Source: an uncultured Collinsella sp. (GTDB lineage Bacteria; Actinomycetota; Coriobacteriia; Coriobacteriales; Coriobacteriaceae). Taken from it: a stretch of 33,900 bases of DNA. Positions 16,761 to 23,288 of this stretch are shown here, piece by piece. The notes beneath the pieces are model-generated. The model saw only the letters and a list, made by a program, of their open reading frames with translations, did no database searches and was not told the origin of the DNA. The position numbers were made by a program, and so were the translations under genes. The stretch spans positions 1 to 33,900 of the forward strand of contig CABRFA010000012.1 of assembly GCA_902470065.1 (NCBI GenBank). Direction: 5' to 3'. Position 1 is the first letter of the stretch. Every line of letters begins with the position of its first letter.

Positions 16761-16785
16761 AAAGGCCGCGGCAAGCGCGGCCTTT
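16761..16785. terminator. Hairpin between the HMA and ATPase genes
   Basis: AAAGGCCGCG (16761-16770) and CGCGGCCTTT (16776-16785) form a perfect 10-bp stem with a GCAAG loop. On the minus strand it follows the HMA gene and precedes the ATPase operator. It can end or attenuate the arsR-HMA transcript. The T-run is short on both strands. Confidence 0.55.
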
Positions 16786-16805
16786 TGGGTTGGCGTTAAC
16801 CTGGG

Positions 16806-17024
16806 CTAGAGAATGATCTCGCAGTCCGGCTCGGCGTCGGCGGTGAACTCTACGACGCGGTCGAGGACCTCGTCGAACTCGGCGTCGTCGGCCTCGAGCG
16901 TCAGCTTCTGGGTCATAAAGTTAACGGACACGGATTTGACGCCCTCGAGCTTGGCCAGCTCGTTCTGAAGCTCGCGCGCACAGTTGGCGCAGTCGATCTC
17001 GTCGAGCTTGAACTGCTTTTTCAT
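16806..17024 (-). CDS. Free-standing HMA heavy-metal-binding domain
   Basis: A 72-residue HMA (ferredoxin-like) protein with the metal loop DCANC (C12, C15). An Asp before the first Cys is usual for Zn/Cd/Pb domains of ZntA-type pumps, while copper chaperones often have G-M-T/S-C. The acidic C-terminus ends EPDCEIIL. It probably supplies metal to, or regulates, the ATPase encoded downstream, which lacks its own HMA domain. ATG 17024 follows AAAGGA. It is separated from arsR by 62 bases and is likely cotranscribed with it. Confidence 0.88.
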   Translation of the reverse strand: MKKQFKLDEIDCANCARELQNELAKLEGVKSVSVNFMTQKLTLEADDAEFDEVLDRVVEFTADAEPDCEIIL

Positions 17025-17086
17025 GGTGGGTTCCTTTCCCTGTCTTGCGGCTTGGGTGCAGGCCGCGCTGGTACCGTGGTTGGTCG

Positions 17087-17455
17087 CTATTCGCAGATGT
17101 GGCTCATGCCCTGGTTGAGCATGGTATAGACATGATCATCGGCGAGCGAGTAGAGGATATTGCGCCCGTCGCGCCGGAATTTAACTAGGTGCGACTGCTT
17201 GAGCGTGCGCAGCTGGTGTGACACCGCAGACTGCGAGGTCGCGGTCGCTTCGGCGATGTCTGCCACGCAGAGTTCGCGGCCCATGAGGGCGTAAAGGATC
17301 TTGATGCGCGTTGTGTCGCTAAAGACCTTGAACAGGTCGGCAAGGTCGTACAGCAGCTCCTCGTCGGGAAGGTCCTCGGGCGAGCAGGTGGTGGGGACGT
17401 CGGGCACGATGGTGGTGTCGATGCCGGACTCTATTTCATCAACGCGGATACTCAT
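17087..17455 (-). CDS. ArsR/SmtB-family zinc-responsive repressor
   Basis: A 122-residue winged-helix metal sensor. The recognition helix is SQSAVSHQLRTLKQSHLV. The C-terminal helix carries D106, H108, H119 and E122, the same spacing as the alpha-5 zinc ligands of SmtB (DxH, then H and xxE). The alpha-3 site of CadC (ELCVCD) is here ELCVADI with a single Cys, so a Cd/Pb-type site is unlikely. Zinc sensing is therefore favoured. ATG 17455 follows GAAAGGATA. The gene heads arsR-HMA, with operators in and beside its promoter, which implies autorepression relieved by zinc. Confidence 0.92.
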   Translation of the reverse strand: MSIRVDEIESGIDTTIVPDVPTTCSPEDLPDEELLYDLADLFKVFSDTTRIKILYALMGRELCVADIAEATATSQSAVSHQLRTLKQSHLVKFRRDGRNILYSLADDHVYTMLNQGMSHICE

Positions 17456-17470
17456 TGCAATATCCTTTCA

Positions 17471-17488
17471 TATGAACATGCGCTCATA
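17471..17488. promoter_or_regulatory. ArsR-family operator dyad 1
   Basis: TATGAACATGCGCTCATA, an 18-bp imperfect dyad between the promoter and the arsR ribosome site. It matches the copies at 16730 and 17506 (on the other strand). Confidence 0.7.
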
Positions 17489-17501
17489 TAACTTGCTTTC
17501 G

Positions 17502-17529
17502 ATTATATGAGTGTATGTTCATATGTCAA
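17502..17529 (-). promoter_or_regulatory. Consensus promoter of arsR with operator in its spacer
   Basis: On the minus strand TTGACA (17524-17529), 16 bases, TATAAT (17502-17507): both hexamers are full consensus. The spacer is almost entirely the 18-bp dyad (17506-17523), TATGAACATACACTCATA on the minus strand. A repressor there would exclude RNA polymerase. Confidence 0.85.
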
Positions 17530-17610
17530 TACAATTTGCGTTAATTTCGATGACTGCTTGCCGCCTCTGCGATTTTCTGTGGGTTGGGAGACATCGACGC
17601 AATGCTCGCC

Positions 17611-17635
17611 AACATATTTCGAGATGTTCGGCTAG
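17611..17635 (+). repeat. 25-bp repeat B, copy 1 (forward)
   Basis: Starts CCAACATATTTCGAG and ends TTCGGCT. It belongs to a four-member family (also 17798, 19269, 19427) with consensus CCWACATWTTTCGAG then TTRTTCGGCC. Copies 1 and 2 face each other across about 160 bases in an AT-rich stretch. Confidence 0.7.
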
Positions 17636-17797
17636 CATGCTAAGAAAGCCACCTTGAGAAGCATTAGAACTGTTCATATTTGTACTTTATCGTGTCAAAT
17701 ACCGCGAGAATCAGTTCTTCCTCTACGGGAGTTTCTGCAGAATCAGTTTTATCTAAAGTTATATTGAGCATTGCTGCAGCCAATCTGGCACATCGGT

Positions 17798-17822
17798 GGC
17801 CGAATAAGTCGAAAAATGTAGG
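17798..17822 (-). repeat. 25-bp repeat B, copy 2 (reverse)
   Basis: On the minus strand it reads CCTACATTTTTCGAC then TTATTCGGCC. It lies 23 bases past the 3' end of the predicted nuclease gene. The 17456-17844 stretch otherwise holds the arsR control region and no convincing gene. Confidence 0.7.
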
Positions 17823-17844
17823 TGGACATCCGCAGAGATCGCCT

Positions 17845-19053
17845 TTAGAAGAGCGAATTCTCAATTAGATCAATAATCGTGTCGTCTTCCGTGCGGTTTT
17901 CATCGATTTTTGCGAACATGTCGCATTCCCAAGCCCCATTGATTTCCTCAGCAAGGGCCCCGACGTGTTGCATGTCGTCGGGTTCGGGCACATCGTTGAT
18001 GCTCGGGTCATCAGCTTGCGGATATTGGCTTGCAATTTCGCGCTTGGCGGCCTCTTCTTCTTTGAGTGTCTCCAGGACGCGGCGACCGTATTCGAAGTAG
18101 CGCCGCAAGACAAATTGACGAAGAGTTTCTTGCAGGATGGCGAAGTTATCCGGGAGTCGACCGGGCCATATCTTCTCGCGAATGCGAATCGCTTCCATGA
18201 CCCGTTTAAAAGCGGACTGCTTGAAAAACGAATGACGATTAACTGTGATAACGGCATATCCCATGTTTCGCAGCGTGTTTCGGCGCTCCTCGTCAATTGA
18301 TTGCTGCTCGGGTTCGTCGTGGTAAAAGCCGTTGTATTCGATATCGGTCATCGAATTTTCGAGCAGCGCGTCGAGGTAGAAAACCGTCCGTCGCGTTAGG
18401 GCGGCGTATCTTTTGGGGACTGGGATCGGATAATCCGTTTTGATAGCGCGTATGGCTAAGCCACCCATTGACTTGGGCATTGTCAGCATCATGACAAACG
18501 CCGTTTCGAGTGGGGAGCGACAGCCTTCGTGTACATAAGAAAGTGCCTTAAGTGCTTTATTAGATCCACGATACCCCGGTGCCTCTGAAAAGAAGGCTCT
18601 GAGCTCTTCAACGCTGGTTAGGGCTGGGCGCTCGCGATATTGAGTTTCGTCGGACGTTCCAAGCGCGTAGGAGCCGCAGATTTCAAAGTAATACTCAACG
18701 AGCTCCGAAAGGTTGAGGTCGGCTGTTGCTTCTAACGCGCACAGCTTGATATCGACGATGTAGACATTCGGCTCGAGTTCTAGGTAGCTTTCTGCATCAA
18801 ACGTATAGCGCGTGCAGTGGCAGATGCAGCCCTTGCGGTGCCTTTTGGCATTATTGGAAAACGTCAGCACATGGATACGTTCAGAATCGACATTCTTTCT
18901 GTTGAGCCATGCTCGTGCCGCTTCCAGGTCGGACGTGGTCGGCGCAGACACCCTGATCTTTTCCATAGGTATGGGACCGGTCGCGTAGCTTGCGAGCGAG
19001 TTGGCTGTTTGGTATACAGCGCGTGCCGTGGTATGTGACAGAATGATTCCCAT
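17845..19053 (-). CDS. Predicted PD-(D/E)XK-like nuclease / AbiEi-like accessory protein
   Basis: A 402-residue protein of no firmly recognised family. The N-terminus MGIILSHTTARAVYQ resembles the start of AbiEi-like proteins, and a KGCICHC cluster (74-80) may bind metal. The region 180-275 looks like a Vsr/DUF559-type nuclease core: SPLETAFVMM (180-189), DIEYNGFYH (237-245), D254 and R258 in IDEERRNTL, then GYAVITVNRHSF. The C-terminus is long, charged and acidic. The start at 19053 fits the homology-like N-terminus, but no ribosome site is visible; the frame stays open upstream to 19275 through sequence containing repeat copy 3. Base composition is lower in GC than in neighbouring genes, and four 25-bp repeats bracket the gene, so recent transfer is likely. 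A defence role is a guess. Confidence 0.65.
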   Translation of the reverse strand: MGIILSHTTARAVYQTANSLASYATGPIPMEKIRVSAPTTSDLEAARAWLNRKNVDSERIHVLTFSNNAKRHRKGCICHCTRYTFDAESYLELEPNVYIVDIKLCALEATADLNLSELVEYYFEICGSYALGTSDETQYRERPALTSVEELRAFFSEAPGYRGSNKALKALSYVHEGCRSPLETAFVMMLTMPKSMGGLAIRAIKTDYPIPVPKRYAALTRRTVFYLDALLENSMTDIEYNGFYHDEPEQQSIDEERRNTLRNMGYAVITVNRHSFFKQSAFKRVMEAIRIREKIWPGRLPDNFAILQETLRQFVLRRYFEYGRRVLETLKEEEAAKREIASQYPQADDPSINDVPEPDDMQHVGALAEEINGAWECDMFAKIDENRTEDDTIIDLIENSLF

Positions 19054-19268
19054 ACGCGCATGATGGCATAGCGGACGCCGCATACGCCCGAAACTTCGGG
19101 CAACGGTATTGGGGCGCGGCTTATCTTCTGCGAACGGTGGGTTTTTGAGCTGTCGTATTGAGGGAGCAGCTTTGGCTGGGGAGGTTTCTGCCGGCTGCCC
19201 CTTTTTGATGAACTTTAGTTGCGGATTCGTAGCTTCTAAGCGTTTTTGCCGACCGCTCAGATGCCTCA

Positions 19269-19293
19269 CCAACATAATTTGAGTTATTCGGCC
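19269..19293 (+). repeat. 25-bp repeat B, copy 3 (forward)
   Basis: CCAACATAATTTGAG then TTATTCGGCC. The preceding bases (TGCCTCA) also resemble those before copy 1 (TGCTCG), so the shared unit extends slightly upstream. Confidence 0.7.
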
Positions 19294-19426
19294 TTATCCT
19301 ATACAAATGGTGCGATCGCAACGTCCTATTCGAATTGATTCAGGTAGATTTATGGGGCTTGGTTGCGAAATTAAGGCGATTTTAGCTTCGATTGCGGTTC
19401 AAGGGGCCTTGACTAGTGGTTCAGCT

Positions 19427-19451
19427 GGCCGAACAACTCGAAAAATGTAGG
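19427..19451 (-). repeat. 25-bp repeat B, copy 4 (reverse)
   Basis: On the minus strand CCTACATTTTTCGAG then TTGTTCGGCC, closest to copy 2. It faces copy 3 across about 130 bases, mirroring the copy 1/copy 2 pair. Confidence 0.7.
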
Positions 19452-19502
19452 TGGGCCAACCTGCCGACTATGTGAAGCACGCGTATTTGCTCGTTTTGAT
19501 GA

Positions 19503-19538
19503 AAACTAGGGTGCAGCCATAAGGCTGCGCCCTAGTTT
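19503..19538 (-). terminator. Terminator of the exonuclease gene
   Basis: CTAGGGTGCAGCC and GGCTGCGCCCTAG form a 13-bp stem with one mismatch and an ATAA loop. AAA and TTT flank both sides, and the minus strand continues TTTTC. It lies 65 bases past the exonuclease stop. Confidence 0.8.
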
Positions 19539-19603
19539 ACTGCGTGTCGGTGTGCCCAGACGGATTGCGCTGTGCCTGGCAGGCGCTCCCGCAGATGGAT
19601 CGG

Positions 19604-20572
19604 TTATTTCGCGAATAGGTTCTTGAGGTTGAACTCGGCTTGGACGGTGCGGAGCATGAGGTCGGTGTCGTCCAGACCCAGATGCTGCTCGTTGGCATCG
19701 GCGGCGAGGGTGCCACGGCGGCGCGCCCAGTTCTCGAGCGCGGCGGGCGCGGACTCGCGGGGGAGCGAGCGCACGTCGGCGTCCAAGCTGCGGCAGATCT
19801 GGCGCGAGTCGATGACGATAATCTTGCCGGCGCGGCGTGCCTCGGCGTAACCGTCCAGATGAATTTTGAACCAGCTGTCCTCGAACGCGGCGTTATGCGC
19901 CATGTACGGGTACTTCTTCATAAGCTTGAGCAGCTGCTTCTGCAATTCCTTGTTCTCGCGGAAGGGCGTTTTGCCGTCGATGTCGTCCCAGGTGATGTGG
20001 TGGATATTCGACAGCGGCACATCCTCGCCGCGGTAGATATCGGGCAGGCCGCAGTAGTGTGCCTCGGCGTCATGCGGCACGGCGTCGCTGGTGAGGTCCA
20101 TGATTTCCCAGCCCACGTTGATGATATAGCCGCGCTCGGGTGCACGGCCGGTGGTCTCGATGTCGATACCGAGCACGGTGCCCTGGATGGGCTTGCGGGC
20201 GTAGGCCACGCCGAGCGCGTCGCGGTCGCCGCGGATCTCGCGCATGACCGACGCGGCGGTGCGCTTTTGCATCTTACCGATGGCGGCGCAGGTGTCGGCA
20301 TCGGACAGGCCGCGCGAAAGCGTCGCGGGCGTCACGTTGCGCAGGCGCGCCTCGCCAATCTGGTCGCACAGGTCGCGGTTGCGGTCGGCCAGGTCGCGCA
20401 CGGTGGCAAAGTCGAAGCCGGGGTCGCCCTCGGCGGTAAAGTACTCGGTCTCGAGCACCTTAAGGGCCTCTTCGCCCTTCTGGCGCTCGGACTCCATGGC
20501 GCCGTGATCGCCATAGATAAACATGGGAATAAACGGCTGGCGCTCGTATTCGAGTGCTTGTGAAACGTTCAT
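19604..20572 (-). CDS. DEDDh-family 3'-5' exonuclease (DnaQ-like)
   Basis: A 322-residue protein with a DnaQ-type exonuclease core. GIDIETTG gives D137 and E139, AHNAAFEDSW (225-234) gives the third acidic residue D232, and HLGLDD gives H297 and D302, completing DEDDh. About 130 residues precede the core, rich in charged helices (FDFATVRDLADRNRDLCDQI), with no recognised domain. Length exceeds a lone epsilon-like exonuclease (about 180-240). ATG 20572 follows AAGGAGCAG. It stands alone with its own terminator. DNA repair or RNA/DNA trimming is possible; the target cannot be read from sequence. Confidence 0.85.
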   Translation of the reverse strand: MNVSQALEYERQPFIPMFIYGDHGAMESERQKGEEALKVLETEYFTAEGDPGFDFATVRDLADRNRDLCDQIGEARLRNVTPATLSRGLSDADTCAAIGKMQKRTAASVMREIRGDRDALGVAYARKPIQGTVLGIDIETTGRAPERGYIINVGWEIMDLTSDAVPHDAEAHYCGLPDIYRGEDVPLSNIHHITWDDIDGKTPFRENKELQKQLLKLMKKYPYMAHNAAFEDSWFKIHLDGYAEARRAGKIIVIDSRQICRSLDADVRSLPRESAPAALENWARRRGTLAADANEQHLGLDDTDLMLRTVQAEFNLKNLFAK

Positions 20573-20633
20573 ATAACTGCTCCTTGGACGGGCCGCAGCG
20601 CGCGGCTCGGGTTCATTGAGATGTGGCGAGATG

Positions 20634-20712
20634 ATAGTTTACCATGGGCAACTATTGGCATCGCGCCTAGGACAACTACAATACCCTAGTTGACCGCTAG
20701 GACTTTTACAAT
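20634..20712 (+). promoter_or_regulatory. Promoter and operator-like dyads of the His-rich exporter
   Basis: TTGGCA (20655-20660), 16 bases, TACAAT (20677-20682) form a good promoter. Dyad A, ATAGTTTACC-AT-GGGCAACTAT (20634-20655), abuts the -35 box. Dyad B, AGGACAACTA...CTAGTTGACC (20669-20695), covers the -10 box. CTAGGACAACTACAAT (20667) recurs as CTAGGACTTTTACAAT (20697), 30 bases later. The 15-mer at 20643-20657 matches the DtxR-family promoter at 14006-14020 in 14 of 15 positions. Confidence 0.6.
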
Positions 20713-20744
20713 GCTGCCGAAAGACACGAAAGGTTCCATCCGTC

Positions 20745-21833
20745 ATGGATTTGCTGATTGATATTCTGCTCGACGCCGGCAAGGACACGCTCTCGCTTGT
20801 GCCGTTTTTGTTGGTGACGTATCTGGCCCTCGAGACCTTGGAGCACGTCGCGGGCGACCGCGTTAACGGGGCCATCAAGCGCGCCGGCGCCGCAGGTCCC
20901 GTGGTTGGCTCGTTGCTGGGTATGGTGCCGCAGTGCGGCTTTTCGGCCATGGCGGCAACGCTGTACGCCGGTCGTGTCGTGACCTTGGGCACGTTGGTGG
21001 CGGTGTTCCTTTCGACCTCCGATGAGATGCTGCCGCTGTTGCTCGCCGAGCAGGTGCCCGTGCAGACCATGGCGATGCTTTTGGCTTCGAAGGCACTGAT
21101 CGCGCTGGTCACGGGCTTTATCGTGGACGCCGCCATTCGCGGCCTGCGTCGTAACGCTCGCGCGCATGCGGCGATTCGCCGTACCGTGCTGGGAACCGCG
21201 GCCAACCCGGCCCACGTGAACTGCGCACACGACGACCACACTGGCGGTGACATCATCGACGAGGTGGCCGAGGCGGGCGTGAGCGCCGATCACATCCATG
21301 AGCTGTGCGAGCGCGACCATTGCGGTTGCGATGAAGACGAGGACGAGCACGAACACGGACATGGCCACGATCACGGTCATGAGGACGAGCATGAACACCA
21401 TGATGGCCACGGTCACTCCCGCTCTCACGAGGGCGCGCCCCTCCTGTCGATTATTCGCAGCGCCATCTCGCACACCGTGCAGGTATCGGTATTCATTTTT
21501 CTGGTGACGCTGATTCTGGTCGCCGTGCTCGAGACCTTCGGCGAGTCCGCGATCGAGCAGTTCCTGCGTGGCAACGAGACGCTCGCCGTCCTGGGTTCGG
21601 CGCTTGTCGGCCTGATTCCCAACTGCTCGGCCAGCGTCGTCATCACACAACTGTACCTGGAAGGCGCGCTGCAGCTGGCCCCGATGCTCGCCGGCACGCT
21701 CATCTCTGCTGGTGTGGGCTACCTGGTGCTGTTCCGCACCAACCGCAGCGCCCGCGAAAACGTCCTGTTCCTGATCATGATGTACGTCATCGGTGCCGGC
21801 TGGGGCCTCATCCTATCCGCCGTTGGCCTTTAA
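20745..21833 (+). CDS. Putative heavy-metal (Mn?) exporter, ArsP_2/DUF2899-like permease with His-rich loop
   Basis: A 362-residue membrane protein with about ten hydrophobic segments in two related halves. Each half contains a matching motif, MVPQCGFSAM (60-69) and LIPNCSASVV, typical of the '10TM heavy-metal exporter' family, annotated in many genomes as putative manganese transporter. The central cytoplasmic loop (about 157-228) is packed with His, Asp, Glu and Cys (EHEHGHGHDHGHEDEHEHH), a metal-buffering feature also seen in CDF and ZIP transporters. ATG 20745 follows GAAAGG with a spacer of about 12 bases, longer than usual. Promoter motifs shared with the DtxR-family gene at 14083 suggest metal-dependent control by that protein. 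Substrate Mn or Fe is inferred, not shown. Confidence 0.82.
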   Translation: MDLLIDILLDAGKDTLSLVPFLLVTYLALETLEHVAGDRVNGAIKRAGAAGPVVGSLLGMVPQCGFSAMAATLYAGRVVTLGTLVAVFLSTSDEMLPLLLAEQVPVQTMAMLLASKALIALVTGFIVDAAIRGLRRNARAHAAIRRTVLGTAANPAHVNCAHDDHTGGDIIDEVAEAGVSADHIHELCERDHCGCDEDEDEHEHGHGHDHGHEDEHEHHDGHGHSRSHEGAPLLSIIRSAISHTVQVSVFIFLVTLILVAVLETFGESAIEQFLRGNETLAVLGSALVGLIPNCSASVVITQLYLEGALQLAPMLAGTLISAGVGYLVLFRTNRSARENVLFLIMMYVIGAGWGLILSAVGL

Positions 21834-21864
21834 GTAGATTATTGGGACATGTCTTACGATCTAC
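21834..21864. repeat. Hairpin directly after the exporter stop codon
   Basis: GTAGAT (21834-21839) pairs with ATCTAC (21859-21864) around GGGACATGTC. It begins at the base after the TAA. It resembles, in degraded form, the hairpin at 21901-21935. Confidence 0.55.
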
Positions 21865-21900
21865 CCCTGTGACCAGGGCATTTCCGCTGCCAAAACAAAA

Positions 21901-21935
21901 AGGTAGATTTCCGGGCATGTCCCGAAAATCTACCT
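21901..21935 (-). terminator. Terminator of the YaiI-family gene
   Basis: AGGTAGATTT and AAATCTACCT pair perfectly, with inner CGGG/CCCG around CATGT. On the minus strand TTTTTGTTTT follows, and the YaiI-family stop is four bases away, so this is a good intrinsic terminator. Confidence 0.8.
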
Positions 21936-21938
21936 TGG

Positions 21939-22421
21939 TTAGCGCAGCAGCTCGGTGAGGTTGCGCTTAAAGCGGGCCCGGTCTTCGCTGGTAAATGCCG
22001 CCGGACCGCGAGTGCGACCGCCGGCGCGGCGCACCTTCTTTTCCTCGTGGCGAATAAACAGTTGCATGTCGATGGTCGCCTTATCGTAGACGCGCCCGCG
22101 CACGCCGATGGCGGCGGCATCGCGCCCGAGCACCATGCTCGCCAAGCCAATGTCCTGCGTCACGACTACGTCGCCCGCCTGCAGGCGTTCGACAATGGCA
22201 AAGTCGGCGCTGTCGGCGCCCACGCTCACATCGAGCGTCGTGACCCAAAATCCGCGTCGCGCATGCTCGACGTCGCGCGGATCGTTGCGGCGAATGTGGC
22301 GTTCCAGGTTCTGTGTGCTGTTGCCGGCGATAACGACGGCAGCGCCCGCCCGCCGCGCGCAGTCAATCGACTCGCGCGTGACCGGGCAGGCGTCTGCATC
22401 AATAAAGAGCGTTCGCGGCAT
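21939..22421 (-). CDS. YaiI/YqxD family protein (DUF188, UPF0178)
   Basis: A 160-residue protein of the DUF188 family, a PIN-like fold of unproved function. Family marks: FIDADACPV (6-14) at the N-terminus, VVTQDIGLASMVL near the middle, GRVYDKATID and the C-terminal Arg/Lys-rich FTSEDRARFKRNLTELL. Acidic residues D8, D10 and D95 or so would form a PIN-type metal site. Its ATG follows directly on the TAG of the HdeD-like gene with no gap, and there is no separate ribosome site, so translation is probably coupled. Confidence 0.9.
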   Translation of the reverse strand: MPRTLFIDADACPVTRESIDCARRAGAAVVIAGNSTQNLERHIRRNDPRDVEHARRGFWVTTLDVSVGADSADFAIVERLQAGDVVVTQDIGLASMVLGRDAAAIGVRGRVYDKATIDMQLFIRHEEKKVRRAGGRTRGPAAFTSEDRARFKRNLTELLR

Positions 22422-23024
22422 CTAGTGCACCAGTTTGCCAAATTGAATAGCGCGAACAATCAGCGTTACGCCAAACACCAGCAGTGCGGCGCCGCTAAAG
22501 ATGACGAGCATCTTGGCCGACCACAGCGGATAGATAAACACGAACATGCCGGCGATGATGGAGAGCGCGCCGCTCAGGATGGCGAGGGCACGGTTGGACG
22601 AAAGCTCGGACTCCAGAATGGACATGACACCTTCGACGATCCAGCCAAAGCCGGCCACGATAACCACCATCGTGGTGAGCGTCGCGGTCGAGAAGGCCTG
22701 GTTGCGCAGGATTATGACGCCGCCCAAGATAATGAGTAGGTTGGAGATGATGCTCGTCACGCGCCAGCCGGTGGGCAGCAGTGGCTCGAAAACAGCGGTA
22801 AACAGCCTGATCGCGGCCGTGATCACAAAGTAGAAGCCCAAGACGGTCGTTAGGAAGACGAGGGACTTGGCAGGCGCAAACAGCAGTGCGATGCCGGCGA
22901 CGAGCGCCAAGACGCCCGTGATGGCGTAAATCCAGCGCACGGCCTTGACGGCCTTGCCTGCCATGCTTTTCTCGTCAAATCCAAACTGGCTCGATTTTTG
23001 GTCATCATTCTTAAAGATGCCCAT
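22422..23024 (-). CDS. HdeD/DUF308 family membrane protein
   Basis: A 200-residue membrane protein with six hydrophobic segments arranged in pairs (from VRWIYAITGVLALVAGIAL at about 28), matching the DUF308/HdeD family. HdeD in E. coli is tied to acid resistance, but most homologues are uncharacterised. A soluble N-terminal stretch (MGIFKNDDQKSSQFGFDEKS) precedes the first helix. ATG 23024 follows GGAAAGGAG; the longer frame to 23123 lacks a ribosome site. It is the first gene of a two-gene unit with the YaiI-family gene. Confidence 0.85.
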   Translation of the reverse strand: MGIFKNDDQKSSQFGFDEKSMAGKAVKAVRWIYAITGVLALVAGIALLFAPAKSLVFLTTVLGFYFVITAAIRLFTAVFEPLLPTGWRVTSIISNLLIILGGVIILRNQAFSTATLTTMVVIVAGFGWIVEGVMSILESELSSNRALAILSGALSIIAGMFVFIYPLWSAKMLVIFSGAALLVFGVTLIVRAIQFGKLVH

Positions 23025-23241
23025 AATGTCTCCTTTCCGTGCGGTGCACGTCGCGTTCATTGCTCTCCGTGCGGCGTACGCCAAAAGTGCTGCAACAAGT
23101 ATCGCCCAAGGGCGCCGATGCATGGGGCGGGAAGGACGAATTGCCGCCCCACATTCCCGAATTGTTACTTTTGTTCCCGCTCCAGTGAGGATTAATCAAC
23201 AATTGTAGAACATTACGCCGCTGTATGTAATTGCCTAGGTT

Positions 23242-23260
23242 TTAGGTTAGATTCTCCTAA
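23242..23260. promoter_or_regulatory. DtxR/IdeR-like iron box upstream of the nitroreductase
   Basis: TTAGGTTAGATTCTCCTAA matches the actinobacterial DtxR/IdeR consensus TTAGGTTAGCCTAACCTAA at 15 of 19 positions, with both 5-base ends intact. It lies 29 bases before the nitroreductase start, where bound repressor would block transcription. Confidence 0.55.
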
Positions 23261-23288
23261 GAACAATTGCCCGAAATTGGGGGTCCCT

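Larger units (their letters stand above)
19054..19603. other. Gene-free stretch between the nuclease-like and exonuclease genes
   Basis: No supported gene. It contains the upstream open frame of the nuclease-like gene, a CCCGAAACTTCGGG dyad near 19090, repeat B copies at 19269 and 19427, low-GC sequence, and the terminator at 19503-19538. Confidence 0.6.

Noticed and set aside
17664..17864. 66-codon minus-strand frame starting with TTG inside the 3' end of the nuclease-like gene
   Set aside because: It has no ribosome site, and a middle segment is simply the translation of repeat B copy 2, so the frame is more likely chance in an AT-rich stretch.
19054..19275. Longer N-terminus of the nuclease-like protein, up to 476 residues
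   Set aside because: The extra 74 residues are basic, low in complexity and run into repeat B copy 3. The MGIILSHTTA start looks like a true N-terminus.
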